DNA from: Acinetobacter courvalinii
GTDB taxonomy: Bacteria > Pseudomonadota > Gammaproteobacteria > Pseudomonadales > Moraxellaceae
Length of the DNA stretch: 64,000 nucleotides
Assembly: GCF_014635545.1 (NCBI RefSeq)
Contig: NZ_BMDA01000005.1
Coordinates: 124,001-188,000, forward strand
Direction of reading: 5' to 3'
Positions 54,015 to 63,199 of the stretch are shown one piece after another (within the stretch, counting starts at the first letter, position 1; each line of letters begins with the position of its first letter). Below the pieces are notes generated by a model that saw only the letters and a list, made by a program, of their open reading frames with translations, did no database searches and had not been told where the DNA came from. A program made the translations under genes and the position numbers.

Positions 54015-54183
54015 CAGCACAAGGACGCAGGAATGGATTTCCGATTAAGGATAAGCAGCGCTGAGATGGAACAGTCATCATGGATATGATGCATGCGATG
54101 GACGCAACCCAATAAAAATAACGTGAAAGCACAACCTCATTTGCCCGAGTTTTGCAGGATGCAAGGCTCGGGTTTTAATTTTT
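54015..54183 (+). ncRNA. Candidate CsrA-sequestering small RNA (RsmX/Y/Z or CsrB-like)
   Basis: About 165 nt with eight GGA motifs, at 54023, 54030, 54035, 54049, 54068, 54082, 54100 and 54157. Several sit in hairpin loops: GGAA/TTCC around TGGAT (54030-54042), TTA/TAA around AGGA (54045-54054), CATCA/TGATG around TGGATA (54076-54091), and TGCG/CGCA around ATGGA (54094-54106). The terminator is CCCGAG/CTCGGG (54144-54172) with an inner TTGCA/TGCAA stem that again shows GGA in its loop, followed by TTTTAATTTTTT. A possible -10 is TATTCT at 54001. No open frame is supported. The start is estimated to within about 10 nt. Confidence 0.7.
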
Positions 54184-54186
54184 TAT

Positions 54187-54906
54187 TTATTCAGATGCTT
54201 TATTTTTCTCTCCTGCCGATATTTCAGTATCAGGGTGCGGTGGTTCAATACGTTCAGGTTTTTTAGGTACCAGTTTTTTATAAATAGGCACAGTGATCTG
54301 CGCGGCTTCACATTTTTCCCATGCCAGGTCAATGCTCGGTAAGTCTGTAGCATAAAAAGCATTATAGTTAACGATCAAGGGCAGTTCAGTTTCAGCAAAA
54401 CTTAGATCCAGCTCATAGCGGCGGGTTTCATAAGGGCGCAAGACCTGGATTTCATCCTGATCTATCGGACATCTCAATGATTGTCCATGAAACATGATGG
54501 TTTCACCGACCTGAAATTCAATTGGACGGCAAAGTGGGACACGCTGATAGATATAATCGGAGGTCGTGTTACTAATTTCAATCTGTAAAGGAGCCATCGC
54601 CAAGGGCTGAAGCGAATTGACGGGGAACGGCTGTTTGGTTTTAGCATCAATAAAACCCATCGTGCGTTGTATGCCTTTACAGCTACTTTGACTCTCTTTC
54701 GGGATCGCGATGAGGTACTCATAACGCTCATCCTTATCTCCGGTTGATGGATTGGAAATCCCGCCATTATTTCCACCCGGCAAAGGTTTCAGCGTTCCCG
54801 AACCACTTCCTCCCAAGCTGACATTGGCCGCAGAAAAATTTTCACCACATGCGGTCAATGCCAGGGCGGAAACTAAAAAAATGCTTGGGAAAAGTATTGT
54901 TTTCAT
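54187..54906 (-). CDS. Hypothetical lipoprotein
   Basis: 239 aa. The signal peptide ends LALTAC, giving lipidation at C20. A Gly/Ser-rich segment (about 30-50) follows, then a beta-rich body with four cysteines; no family recognised. It is the last gene of the cupin-DUF6502-lipoprotein operon, starting 2 nt after the DUF6502 stop. Its stop lies only a few bases past the terminator of the opposing small RNA. Confidence 0.65.
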   Translation of the reverse strand: MKTILFPSIFLVSALALTACGENFSAANVSLGGSGSGTLKPLPGGNNGGISNPSTGDKDERYEYLIAIPKESQSSCKGIQRTMGFIDAKTKQPFPVNSLQPLAMAPLQIEISNTTSDYIYQRVPLCRPIEFQVGETIMFHGQSLRCPIDQDEIQVLRPYETRRYELDLSFAETELPLIVNYNAFYATDLPSIDLAWEKCEAAQITVPIYKKLVPKKPERIEPPHPDTEISAGEKNKASE

Positions 54907-54908
54907 TT

Positions 54909-55790
54909 TTATTGATCCTTAAAGAGATAAGGTACTTGCAGTTTTATCTGGTGATCATATTGATACACACCAAAACGGAACTGATAGGTCGCATCTGCTT
55001 GGTTCTGGTCATGTTCGCAATAATGGATGGCAGCATTTAATAATTGTTTTGCCATGTCTTGCCAAAGGTCGAGACTGAGTTGTCGAAGTGCTTCCACCGA
55101 CTGGGCAGTCAGTTTCTCGGCATGGACGGCCTGTTCCAGATGAGTAAACGGTTTTTCACTGATAAAGTTATCAATTCCTGCTGCTAAATGGTCAGTTAGG
55201 TTGGCAGAGAAGAGCGCCTTACTCTCTTGCATTTGATTATCCGGTGTAAAGCTATTTTGCTGCAAAACCACCTGCTGGTCTTGTTGTTCAACCACACCTA
55301 AACGTTGCAGTTCAAAAAGAATCGAACGCGGATGCTTTTCGGTCGAGATATGCTTAACCAGGGCTTCAAAGCTATCTGTTTCACCAGAAACCGGAATCTG
55401 ATGGGGAAGATCCAGTGCAATCCAGCGTGCAATGACACGGGCGGGGACGCTAATGGCAAAATTGGGCGCCTCGCTGGAATTTTGAGTGGCCTGTTGCCGA
55501 AACGCACTGACATCCTTACGGTGTAGACCGGATAGTAAACTGACCGCTGAATCGGTTTTATTCTGTTGAATCCGGTCGAGTTCTGCGAGTGCCTGTTGAT
55601 AAAAGATGGGCTTCAAGGCAGCAACAAAGTCGGTATAGCCTACCCCTGAATGAATTAACCAGCGCGCAATATGCTGCATCATTGGAAAAATGCTTTCCAA
55701 AGTGGTTTCTGCCTGCTGGGCAATGATGCCCTGGGTATTGTCGGCAGATAATTCGTTTTCGGTCATGAGCGGATGGGTTGGTTTTACCAT
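54909..55790 (-). CDS. DUF6502-like protein
   Basis: 293 aa. MMQHIARWLIHSGVGYTDFV, AALKPIFYQQALAEL and VSLLSGLHRKDVSAF resemble DUF6502, a cytoplasmic family of unknown role with an N-terminal wHTH-like region. AGGTGC precedes the ATG at 55790. It sits between a cupin-like gene (49 nt upstream) and a lipoprotein gene (2 nt downstream). The name rests on motif memory. Confidence 0.6.
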   Translation of the reverse strand: MVKPTHPLMTENELSADNTQGIIAQQAETTLESIFPMMQHIARWLIHSGVGYTDFVAALKPIFYQQALAELDRIQQNKTDSAVSLLSGLHRKDVSAFRQQATQNSSEAPNFAISVPARVIARWIALDLPHQIPVSGETDSFEALVKHISTEKHPRSILFELQRLGVVEQQDQQVVLQQNSFTPDNQMQESKALFSANLTDHLAAGIDNFISEKPFTHLEQAVHAEKLTAQSVEALRQLSLDLWQDMAKQLLNAAIHYCEHDQNQADATYQFRFGVYQYDHQIKLQVPYLFKDQ

Positions 55791-55839
55791 TAAAGCACCT
55801 GAAGAGTTGAAGCAGGATCAGTGATTGACTAATCCGGTA

Positions 55840-57081
55840 TTAGCTATAGCTGGACGTGGGAAATGATTCAGCGCCAGTATTGTCGATATTAAAATGAGTA
55901 AATGACACACTGATGGAGATATCCAGACTCTCGACACAATGCCACCAGCCGAGAGGAATAAATAAAGCTTCACCCGGTTCCAGAATGCATTCGATTTTGC
56001 TGCTTAAGGCAAAGTCTGGAAACGATTCTGTGATATCGGGTTGATAAGGATTGGCAACTTTGCTGAATACTGCGACATCATTATATAAATTGGCAACTTG
56101 TAGCGCCGGAATTAAGGTGACTTTTTTACGGCCGTAAATTTGAACCAGAATATTATTGGTCAAATCATGGTGTAGAGGGGTAAAAGCACCTTTCGGCCCA
56201 AACCAGATAAAGCTGCGGTCATAGACCTGACGATGATCTGTATAGCCATGAAAATGATCAATATCCTGAAATAATGCGGCTAAACTGGACTGGCTGGCTT
56301 TGGCATTATTGGCCGTCATGTAAAAATTATTCGAGTGAGGGGTGTGTTCAATTAAATCGACAAATTCCCGCATCAACATCTTAGTTTTATGTTGCACCGA
56401 GTTGCGTTCAAATAAGGGATCCTGTTCACGGTTAAACTGTACTTCTATTTCCTGATTTCCCACCGTTTTTTTGAAATACTGCGGTGACCACTTGTGTAAT
56501 GCAGGCCAATGATCGATTGAACCTGTGAGCACCACAGCTAAGTTCCGGCTGTAATAGGCTTGAATGAATTGCGCGAATGAGGGAAGCGCGATACGGCTCA
56601 AGGACTGATAGTCAGGATTTAAACGGGCAAAATGGTCGAGCGTGTGGAGCAACCAGTTTCTTTTCTGCACTAAAAAATGCTGTTCTTGAGCGATTTGAAA
56701 ATAAGGATGCTGTTTTAACTGCACCAGCTCGAGGGCGATATCAATTTCACTTAAGCCCTGTTGTTGCAAGCTTTGATAAATATAGGTTTGATCTGCTCCA
56801 TTCAACACCGCCTGTGCCAGCCATTTTTTTTGCTGGGGATTAAAAGCGCTGCTTAGTTGTTCCTGTTTTTCTAATGCGATCTGTTCGAGTTGATGATAGT
56901 GCTGTGGTTCCAGCGACGTCTGGGGTGCAACATTTTTGTCCAGATCAATTAAGCCTTCACGTCGCAAAATCCTGACGAGATCATTGGGATGACAGCCGCG
57001 TTCTAAATTTTCTTCTAGCCACTGCTGCCATTCTTGAGGTAAGGCATTGAGTTGTCTGGCTAAGTTTTCTTGTGTGTCCAT
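55840..57081 (-). CDS. Cupin-like (JmjC/Cupin_8) oxygenase-type protein
   Basis: 413 aa. The N-terminal 150 residues are helical and without a family. From about residue 165 a JmjC-like cupin follows: AVVLTGSIDHWPALHKWSPQYF, metal ligands in FTPLHHDLTNN (HxD), IYGRKKVTLIPALQ, and the distal His in FIPLGWWHCVESL. Family members are Fe(II)/2-oxoglutarate hydroxylases of proteins or small molecules. It is the first gene of the three-gene operon. Confidence 0.8.
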   Translation of the reverse strand: MDTQENLARQLNALPQEWQQWLEENLERGCHPNDLVRILRREGLIDLDKNVAPQTSLEPQHYHQLEQIALEKQEQLSSAFNPQQKKWLAQAVLNGADQTYIYQSLQQQGLSEIDIALELVQLKQHPYFQIAQEQHFLVQKRNWLLHTLDHFARLNPDYQSLSRIALPSFAQFIQAYYSRNLAVVLTGSIDHWPALHKWSPQYFKKTVGNQEIEVQFNREQDPLFERNSVQHKTKMLMREFVDLIEHTPHSNNFYMTANNAKASQSSLAALFQDIDHFHGYTDHRQVYDRSFIWFGPKGAFTPLHHDLTNNILVQIYGRKKVTLIPALQVANLYNDVAVFSKVANPYQPDITESFPDFALSSKIECILEPGEALFIPLGWWHCVESLDISISVSFTHFNIDNTGAESFPTSSYS

Positions 57082-57215
57082 ACATTCAGCCCATCAATAA
57101 ATTATTTTTGACCTTTCGTTATTAATTTACGCACAAATATATTTGCACTCAAGCAAAAAAGTGTTAAATTTTCACATCTATGAATATGTGAAAAAATCAC
57201 ACAGAGGGTAAAATA

Positions 57216-58793
57216 ATGAAAAATATATGGACACAATTCGCACTGAGCATGACTTGTGCAGTACTAGTCGGCTGTGGCTCGGATCATGATTCCGATTCAA
57301 CACCAACGCCTACACCGACTCCAACGCCTACACCGACTCCAACGCCTACACCGACCCCAACACCGACCCCAACACCGACTCCAACGCCTACACCAACACC
57401 AACACCTACACCGACTCCAACTCCTACACCGACCCCAGTCGTGGCTGACCGCTTTGTTGGTTCATGGTTAAGCGGCTTTTGTCATGAAGGTGCACGAACA
57501 AACTTAACTGTTTATAAAACTTCAGATAATAGTGTTCGCTTTACCACTGAAAAACGTCAGTTTGAAAAAGAAGATTGTACTGGGGCTGTGATCAAAACCT
57601 ATAGTGTAGCTTCGGATGATGCTTTGCTCACCGAGATTGCCGCGACAGAAAGCAGTGGTACAACTACAGCAAACCGGGTGAAATATATTGATCGATATCG
57701 TCCGAATGGTATTGCTGCCGCCTATGGCTTTAAAGGTGAGGGGATGTGTGATGTACCCGCAACGGCAACCATCAAGGATATTCAAGCTTATATGGATGGC
57801 ATTGATCCATCGAGGGCCGTAACCTGCTATACCCGTACCAATGTTGAGGGCTATAGCTTATTTAAACCGACTGTAAAAAAAGCCACCGCAAGCTATCGCC
57901 TGTTAGACAACCAGAGCTCTCTCGAGAATTTCCTGATGCAAGCCAATGAGCAGGGGCATCAGGGCTTTGCCTTAGTCAGTCACTCTCTGGATGTAAAAAA
58001 GCCCAATAGTGATTTCCCTGAACCTAAGAATTTATATATTAAAAATAATGCTTCGACCGATAGCTATAGCTATAAAATCGCTGATGTCACCACCAATGTG
58101 GTAGCTAATGTTTATCTGTTCTGGTTAGCTGAAATTAAAAAACAAGGTGTTGCAGGCTTCGCGTATAAGTCATCTCTGGGTGAGTCACCACGCAATACTT
58201 ATAAATATTTATTTGTTAAAAATGACAAAAAACCAGCGACTTATAGTTATGACAACCGCTTCTTGACCGATACCAGCCGCGCTAATATTCTGACCGTATT
58301 TAACCAGCTCGGGGCTCAGGGCTGTAAGCTAATTTATGCGGGCAGTACCTTTACCTATAATGGTACAACCAATGGCACGTTTTATGTACCCACCTGTGTA
58401 AACAGCAGTACTCATAACGGTACTTATAGTTATCGCTATTTTGAAATGCCAAAAACCAGCGCGGGATTCTATGAGGACAATCCAACCAAGTTAGACCTGT
58501 TACTCAAACAGCAGGCCGCGGAAGGCTATCACCTGATTGATAAGGATAATGCAATTGCGTTCTTTAATACCAAAGGCTATTTATTTGAACGTGATAGCAG
58601 CAGCACAAGCAATATTGAATCCAAGGTCTTTAACGAAGATGCAATTTATAAACTCGATCTCGCGAGCGAGGTACAAAACCGATTACAAGATCAGGGTAAT
58701 CTAGGCTGGTTTATCAATGTGAAATTAGGCTCGGTTTATAGTAATAACCCAACCTATTACGATTTAAGTTCAGGCGTGATTTTCCCGAATTAA
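57216..58793 (+). CDS. Lipoprotein with a long Thr-Pro tract
   Basis: 525 aa. The signal peptide MKNIWTQFALSMTCAVLVGC has lipobox LVGC (C20). After SDHDSDS comes a tract of 23 Thr-Pro dipeptides (residues about 29-74), then a globular part with repeated beta segments (SYKIADVTTNVVANV; TYKYLFVKNDKKPATYSYDN) and cysteine pairs. The tract probably acts as a stiff spacer lifting the domain off the membrane. No known family. The gene has its own promoter region. Confidence 0.75.
   Translation: MKNIWTQFALSMTCAVLVGCGSDHDSDSTPTPTPTPTPTPTPTPTPTPTPTPTPTPTPTPTPTPTPTPTPTPTPVVADRFVGSWLSGFCHEGARTNLTVYKTSDNSVRFTTEKRQFEKEDCTGAVIKTYSVASDDALLTEIAATESSGTTTANRVKYIDRYRPNGIAAAYGFKGEGMCDVPATATIKDIQAYMDGIDPSRAVTCYTRTNVEGYSLFKPTVKKATASYRLLDNQSSLENFLMQANEQGHQGFALVSHSLDVKKPNSDFPEPKNLYIKNNASTDSYSYKIADVTTNVVANVYLFWLAEIKKQGVAGFAYKSSLGESPRNTYKYLFVKNDKKPATYSYDNRFLTDTSRANILTVFNQLGAQGCKLIYAGSTFTYNGTTNGTFYVPTCVNSSTHNGTYSYRYFEMPKTSAGFYEDNPTKLDLLLKQQAAEGYHLIDKDNAIAFFNTKGYLFERDSSSTSNIESKVFNEDAIYKLDLASEVQNRLQDQGNLGWFINVKLGSVYSNNPTYYDLSSGVIFPN
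57300..57437 (+). repeat. 138-bp tandem tract encoding 23 Thr-Pro dipeptides
   Basis: The basic unit is 6 bp (ACNCCN), and blocks of 12-18 bp such as CCAACGCCTACACCGACT recur almost unchanged. Every 6-bp slip keeps the frame, so length variation would change the spacer and not shut the gene. Confidence 0.85.
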
Positions 58794-58813
58794 GTCTTAT
58801 TGTTCTATTAAAG

Positions 58814-58848
58814 AAAGAGCCGATTCATGTATATGGATTGGCTCTTTG
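58814..58848. terminator. Terminator between the Thr-Pro lipoprotein and acyltransferase genes
   Basis: AAAGAGCC at 58814-58821 and GGCTCTTT at 58840-58847 form a stem with an inner CAT/ATG pair. The T-tract is short. Confidence 0.6.
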
Positions 58849-58852
58849 TTGC

Positions 58853-59788
58853 TTAGTAGATTTTTTCGTAGCCTTCGGCTCTGGTTTTAAAACGGCGGTG
58901 GAACCACATCCATTGCGTCGGTGCGATACGTAATTGAGCTTCAATAATCTGATTGACCCGAATCGCATCACCCACTTCATTTTCGCTTGGCATATTGTCC
59001 ACCATCGGTTCAATCAGTACTTTGTATTGTGGATTACGGACATCACCGTAGCGATAAAAATACAGCGGAATTGCAACCGCTTTTGAAATTTTGAGTAAAC
59101 GGCGATGTGCCGTGACCGTTGCTGCGGGGACACCAAAGAACGGGGCCATGACACCTTGTTTCAAACCGAAATCCTGATCCGGGCTATACCAGATGGCGCC
59201 ACCGTCTTTAAGGCGACGGATCAAGCCGCGCATATCATCATGATCGATCTGGTGCTGATAAATGGTGGCACGGCAACGATAAATCAGCATATCCAGCATA
59301 GGATTGTTTTGTGGTCGATACACCACATCCGGCTCAAAATACTGGGCACAGATATAACCGCCGGCATCAAGCAAGGTACTGTGCGTCCCCAGTAACAGGA
59401 TGCCTTTGCCTTGAGCCTTTGCTTCAGTGATATGTTCTAAACCTTCAATGCTATGACGACCCTTAAACCATTGCGGGCAGTACCAGGCATTTAGGGTTTC
59501 AAACACCCCCAGCATCATATCAACAAAAACCTGCTTGGCCTGAGCTTCGACTTCCGCAGGTGACCATTCTGGAAAACAAAGTTCCAGATTTCGAAGGGTG
59601 GTTTTACGGCGTGACTTGAGCAGATGCCAGAATAATCCTGCTAAGCCATGGGCCAAGCGCCACTGGATTGCCCACGGGAGAATGGCCAATAACATAAGGA
59701 AAAAAATGGCGATCCAGATTTTCCAATATTTGGGTAATAGAAATTCCCATTGAAATTCGCCAGGAATATAAGACTGCTTTTGACTCAT
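58853..59788 (-). CDS. Lipid A biosynthesis acyltransferase, LpxL/LpxM-type
   Basis: A 311-aa inner-membrane acyltransferase. An N-terminal helix (IWIAIFFLMLLAILPWAIQW) is followed by the HX4D motif GTHSTLLDAGG with catalytic His and Asp, YRPQNNPMLDMLIYRCR, and YSPDQDFGLKQGVMAPFFG. This is the HtrB/MsbB family that adds secondary acyl chains to lipid A. I cannot separate LpxL from LpxM by sequence alone. It is flanked by unrelated genes. Confidence 0.88.
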   Translation of the reverse strand: MSQKQSYIPGEFQWEFLLPKYWKIWIAIFFLMLLAILPWAIQWRLAHGLAGLFWHLLKSRRKTTLRNLELCFPEWSPAEVEAQAKQVFVDMMLGVFETLNAWYCPQWFKGRHSIEGLEHITEAKAQGKGILLLGTHSTLLDAGGYICAQYFEPDVVYRPQNNPMLDMLIYRCRATIYQHQIDHDDMRGLIRRLKDGGAIWYSPDQDFGLKQGVMAPFFGVPAATVTAHRRLLKISKAVAIPLYFYRYGDVRNPQYKVLIEPMVDNMPSENEVGDAIRVNQIIEAQLRIAPTQWMWFHRRFKTRAEGYEKIY

Positions 59789-59988
59789 AAACTTAGTAGA
59801 GTAAATAATGTTGAATTTTGGAGCAGTGTAACATGAAGTGCACCTGAGAATATGCCCACACGCTTTGGTTCGGCTGCTACTCGACGGAAAATGAATGAGA
59901 GTTTTTTGCTTGTTGTACTGCTGTAATACAATGAGCTCATACCTGACTTAATTAAGATTAAGCCCCATACAACAAAAAAAGGTGAAGG

Positions 59989-60534
59989 ATGATGAATATT
60001 CAGGAAATATCACAAGGAAAGAAAGTCGATGCTCAGCAAATGATCGAGTTTTATGATCAGCTAGAGGAAATAGACTGTGCATTGATGTATGGTCGCTGGA
60101 AAGGATATGAGGTCATCACTGGGCATCCAATGAATGGTCTGTTAGCGCAGGCAAACTGGTATGGAAAATTATTGATAGATCAGGAAACGGTCTATCCCCT
60201 AGTGTTGCTGAATACCAAAAAAACAGCGTTATTTTTCATTGATCCCAAGTGGCTGCCTTTAAATCTGGATTTTAAATTTTTGAAAAAAAATGCCAAGTCT
60301 CTGGCTGGTGGCTTGAAACTTCTAAAAACCAAAGACAGTAAGGCCCGTTTAAGGATGACTGAGTTTCGAGGGAAAATATCAGCCACGATGATTTATGATG
60401 AAAAGCCGATACACGATGTGTTTCGAAAAATAGATGAAAATACCGTATTGGGCTGGATGGATCTGAAACAGCAGCCCCAGCCTTATTTCTTTATTCTGCA
60501 ACGCGATGAGAACAGCTCGCTTGGTTTTGAGTGA
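59989..60534 (+). CDS. GXWXG/DUF4334-type protein
   Basis: 181 aa. The N-terminal GRWKGYEVITGHPMNGLL matches the GXWXG domain. The C-terminal DUF4334 part includes AFL-type segments and DENTVLGWMDLK. The pair defines a family of unknown function. Two consecutive ATGs at 59989 and 59992 follow AGGTGAAGG, so the start is uncertain by one codon. Confidence 0.75.
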   Translation: MMNIQEISQGKKVDAQQMIEFYDQLEEIDCALMYGRWKGYEVITGHPMNGLLAQANWYGKLLIDQETVYPLVLLNTKKTALFFIDPKWLPLNLDFKFLKKNAKSLAGGLKLLKTKDSKARLRMTEFRGKISATMIYDEKPIHDVFRKIDENTVLGWMDLKQQPQPYFFILQRDENSSLGFE

Positions 60535-60666
60535 GTTCATGTTCTATCAGAATTTACCTGTTGCGAATTGAAGCTTAGGTCAAATTGTACCTACACTTTT
60601 AAATCTAAAAGATAAAGCGCATGCTTTTATCGATAGGCTAATCATTATTTCGATCAGGAGATCAGG

Positions 60667-61194
60667 GTGAAAACGATAAACATCATTCAGGGAGATATTA
60701 CTCAGATTGCCGTAGATGCGATTGTAAATGCAGCGAATACTTCATTGCTTGGCGGTGGTGGCGTGGATGGCGCAATTCATCGAAAAGGCGGCGCAGCGAT
60801 TTTGGCAGATTGTCAAAAAATAAGGGCAAAACAGGGCGGCTGTGCGGTTGGTGAAGCGGTTATGACCACTGCTGGAAATCTGCCTGCAAAATATGTCATT
60901 CATACCGTTGGACCCACTTGGGTCGATGGACAGCACGATGAAGCGTTATTGTTGGAAAATGCGTATCGGAATAGTTTTAAACTGGCTGAAAATTTGCACC
61001 TACAAAGTGTGGCATTTCCAAATATTTCCACAGGAATTTATCGTTTTCCTAAACAGCAGGCTGCTCAAATTGCGTTAAAAACAATTGCTGAGCAATTAAA
61101 ACAAAGTCAGTTTATAACAGACGTCATTTTTGTCTGCTTTGATGATGAGAATTTTAATATTTATCAGTCATTAAAAGAGAATTTTAAGATATAA
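60667..61194 (+). CDS. Macrodomain protein, O-acetyl-ADP-ribose deacetylase YmdB-like
   Basis: A 175-aa stand-alone macrodomain. The adenosine/ribose motifs are [32 protein letters not shown] and [19 protein letters not shown]. It is in the MacroD/YmdB class that hydrolyses O-acetyl-ADP-ribose or ADP-ribosyl-Glu. The start is GTG at 60667 with AGGAGA upstream. It is a single gene, and no partner ADP-ribosyltransferase is nearby. Confidence 0.9.
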   Translation: MKTINIIQGDITQIAVDAIVNAANTSLLGGGGVDGAIHRKGGAAILADCQKIRAKQGGCAVGEAVMTTAGNLPAKYVIHTVGPTWVDGQHDEALLLENAYRNSFKLAENLHLQSVAFPNISTGIYRFPKQQAAQIALKTIAEQLKQSQFITDVIFVCFDDENFNIYQSLKENFKI

Positions 61195-61215
61195 CCTCCG
61201 ATTTGATTTTAAATA

Positions 61216-61244
61216 GAGCATCTATCCCGAACAGATAGATGCTC
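61216..61244. terminator. Inverted repeat between the macrodomain and uup genes
   Basis: GAGCATCTATC at 61216-61226 and GATAGATGCTC at 61234-61244 form a perfect 11-bp stem with a 7-nt loop. A clear T-run is missing on both sides. Confidence 0.6.
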
Positions 61245-61253
61245 ACTGGTTAT

Positions 61254-63167
61254 TTAATTGCCTTTGCTGAGATTTTCCAGCTCATCCCAACGTTCCAGCT
61301 TTTCTAGCAATAACTCGTCAATTTCTGCGAGACGCTGGCTGGCCTGAGTCGCTGCATTGGCATCGCTGACAAACCATGAACCATCAGCCAGTTTCTCTGA
61401 TAAGGTGGCTTGTTCAGTCTCTAATGCTTCAATTTCAGCAGGCAACTGTTCAAGCGCACGCTGATCTTTATAGCTGAGTTTTACTTTCTTCGGTGCAGTA
61501 GCGTTTGCAGCTGCGGCAGCCGCTTCAGCTTTGGCTTGTGCCTTTTTCACATCACTTTTCTGATCAACGACTTTCTGGTCTGGACGTTGTTCTAGATAGT
61601 CCTGATAGCCACCGATATATTCATCAATATTACCTTTGCCATCAAATACCCAGGTTGAGGTCACAACGTTATCCATAAAGGCACGGTCATGCGAGATCAG
61701 CAGCAAGGTGCCTTTGTATTCCGATAACATTTCTTCCAGCAACTCAAGCGTCACCATATCCAGGTCATTGGTTGGCTCATCCATCACGATCAGGTTGGAT
61801 GGCTTGAGTAACAATTTTGCGAGAAGAATACGGTTGCGTTCACCACCAGAAAGCGCTTTAACAGGGGTGCGGGCACGTTCTGGAGAGAACAGGAAATCTT
61901 GTAAATAGCTATAGATATGACGGCGGTTACCATTGACATCGACGAAGTCTGAGCCTTCTGAAACGTTGGCCATCACGGTCTTTTCCAGATCAAGCGCATT
62001 ACGTAACTGGTCAAAATAGGCGATTTCAAGCTGAGTACCAGTCTTGACTGAACCGCCATGTTCGATTTCACCCAGAATGGCTTTGATCAAGGTGGTTTTA
62101 CCGACACCGTTGTCACCGACCAGACCGATGCGGTCGCCACGCAACACGATGGCAGAGAAATCTTTAATCAGGGCTTTGCTGTCGTAACTCACACTCAGGT
62201 TTTCAATTTCAAACACTAGCTTACCAGAGCGATTGGCTTCCTGGGTTGCCATGCTGACCTTGCCTTGTTGTGAACGACGTGCCTTAGACTGTTCACGCAA
62301 GTCTTTCAAGGCACGGACACGACCTTCGTTACGGGTACGACGTGCTTTAATACCTTGACGAATCCAGGCTTCTTCTTCAGCTAACTTTTTATCGAATAGA
62401 GCATTCTGCTTTTCTTCTGCTTCCATTTGCTGTGCTTTGAGGTCGAGATAACGTGAATAGTTACCTTCGTAGCTCCGCAAAATACCACGGTCCAGCTCGA
62501 CAATACGGGTTGCGATACTGTCAACAAATGAACGGTCATGCGAGATAAATAGTAGGGTCAGATTATTCTGATCCAGTAAGAATTTTTCGAGCCATTCGAT
62601 ACTTTCGACATCGAGGTGGTTAGTGGGCTCGTCCAGTAACAGGACATCGGGTTGAGTCAGTAAAGCACGCGCCAACAGTACGCGACGTTTACGTCCGCCT
62701 GATAAATCTGCCAAGTCAGCATTCGGATCAAGTCCCATTTTACTGAGAATCGAGTTGACCTTGTTTTCGAGCGCCCAGCCATCGAGTTGATCGAGTTTGT
62801 GCTGCAGCATGCCCATACGGTCACAGGCTTCCATATCGCCCAGTACGCAGGCATCGCTGGCTTCATGATATTCTTTTAAGACATTGGCAGCTTCGCCAGC
62901 ACCCTCGGCCACGATATCTGCAACTTTACCTGAGTCCATCGGGACGTCTTGGGCTAACATTGAAACAGTTAAACCGTTTTGAATGGAAACTTCGCCGTTA
63001 TCCGGTAACAGGCTTCCCTCAATCAGTTTTAATAAAGTAGACTTACCTTCGCCATTACGACCAATTAAACAGACTCGTTCGCCACGTTCCAGGTTAAAGT
63101 TCGCGCCGTCGAGTAAGGCAGGTCCGCCAAATGCGAGATGGACATCCCTTAAAGTAATATAGGCCAT
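61254..63167 (-). CDS. uup: ABC-F ATPase Uup
   Basis: 637 aa with two ABC domains. The first has Walker A GRNGEGKSTL, signature LSGGRKRR and Walker B DVLLLDEPTNHLD. The second has GDNGVGKTT, LSGGERNR and LIVMDEPTNDLD. Between them is the charged linker with QGIKARRTRNEGRVRALKDL. The C-terminal coiled coil (about 555-637) is the Uup DNA-binding tail. Uup influences transposon excision and ribosome stalling. It is divergent from slyX by 32 nt. Confidence 0.94.
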   Translation of the reverse strand: MAYITLRDVHLAFGGPALLDGANFNLERGERVCLIGRNGEGKSTLLKLIEGSLLPDNGEVSIQNGLTVSMLAQDVPMDSGKVADIVAEGAGEAANVLKEYHEASDACVLGDMEACDRMGMLQHKLDQLDGWALENKVNSILSKMGLDPNADLADLSGGRKRRVLLARALLTQPDVLLLDEPTNHLDVESIEWLEKFLLDQNNLTLLFISHDRSFVDSIATRIVELDRGILRSYEGNYSRYLDLKAQQMEAEEKQNALFDKKLAEEEAWIRQGIKARRTRNEGRVRALKDLREQSKARRSQQGKVSMATQEANRSGKLVFEIENLSVSYDSKALIKDFSAIVLRGDRIGLVGDNGVGKTTLIKAILGEIEHGGSVKTGTQLEIAYFDQLRNALDLEKTVMANVSEGSDFVDVNGNRRHIYSYLQDFLFSPERARTPVKALSGGERNRILLAKLLLKPSNLIVMDEPTNDLDMVTLELLEEMLSEYKGTLLLISHDRAFMDNVVTSTWVFDGKGNIDEYIGGYQDYLEQRPDQKVVDQKSDVKKAQAKAEAAAAAANATAPKKVKLSYKDQRALEQLPAEIEALETEQATLSEKLADGSWFVSDANAATQASQRLAEIDELLLEKLERWDELENLSKGN

Positions 63168-63199
63168 AATGTTTCCTAAAAGTTCAGATGAGGTCTGAA

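Noticed and set aside
57300..57437. CRISPR-like direct repeats
   Set aside because: Units are 6-18 bp without unique spacers and are in frame in a protein gene.
57274..57471. Frame-shifted ORF rich in His-Arg-Leu-Gln repeats
   Set aside because: It is the out-of-frame shadow of the Thr-Pro tract.
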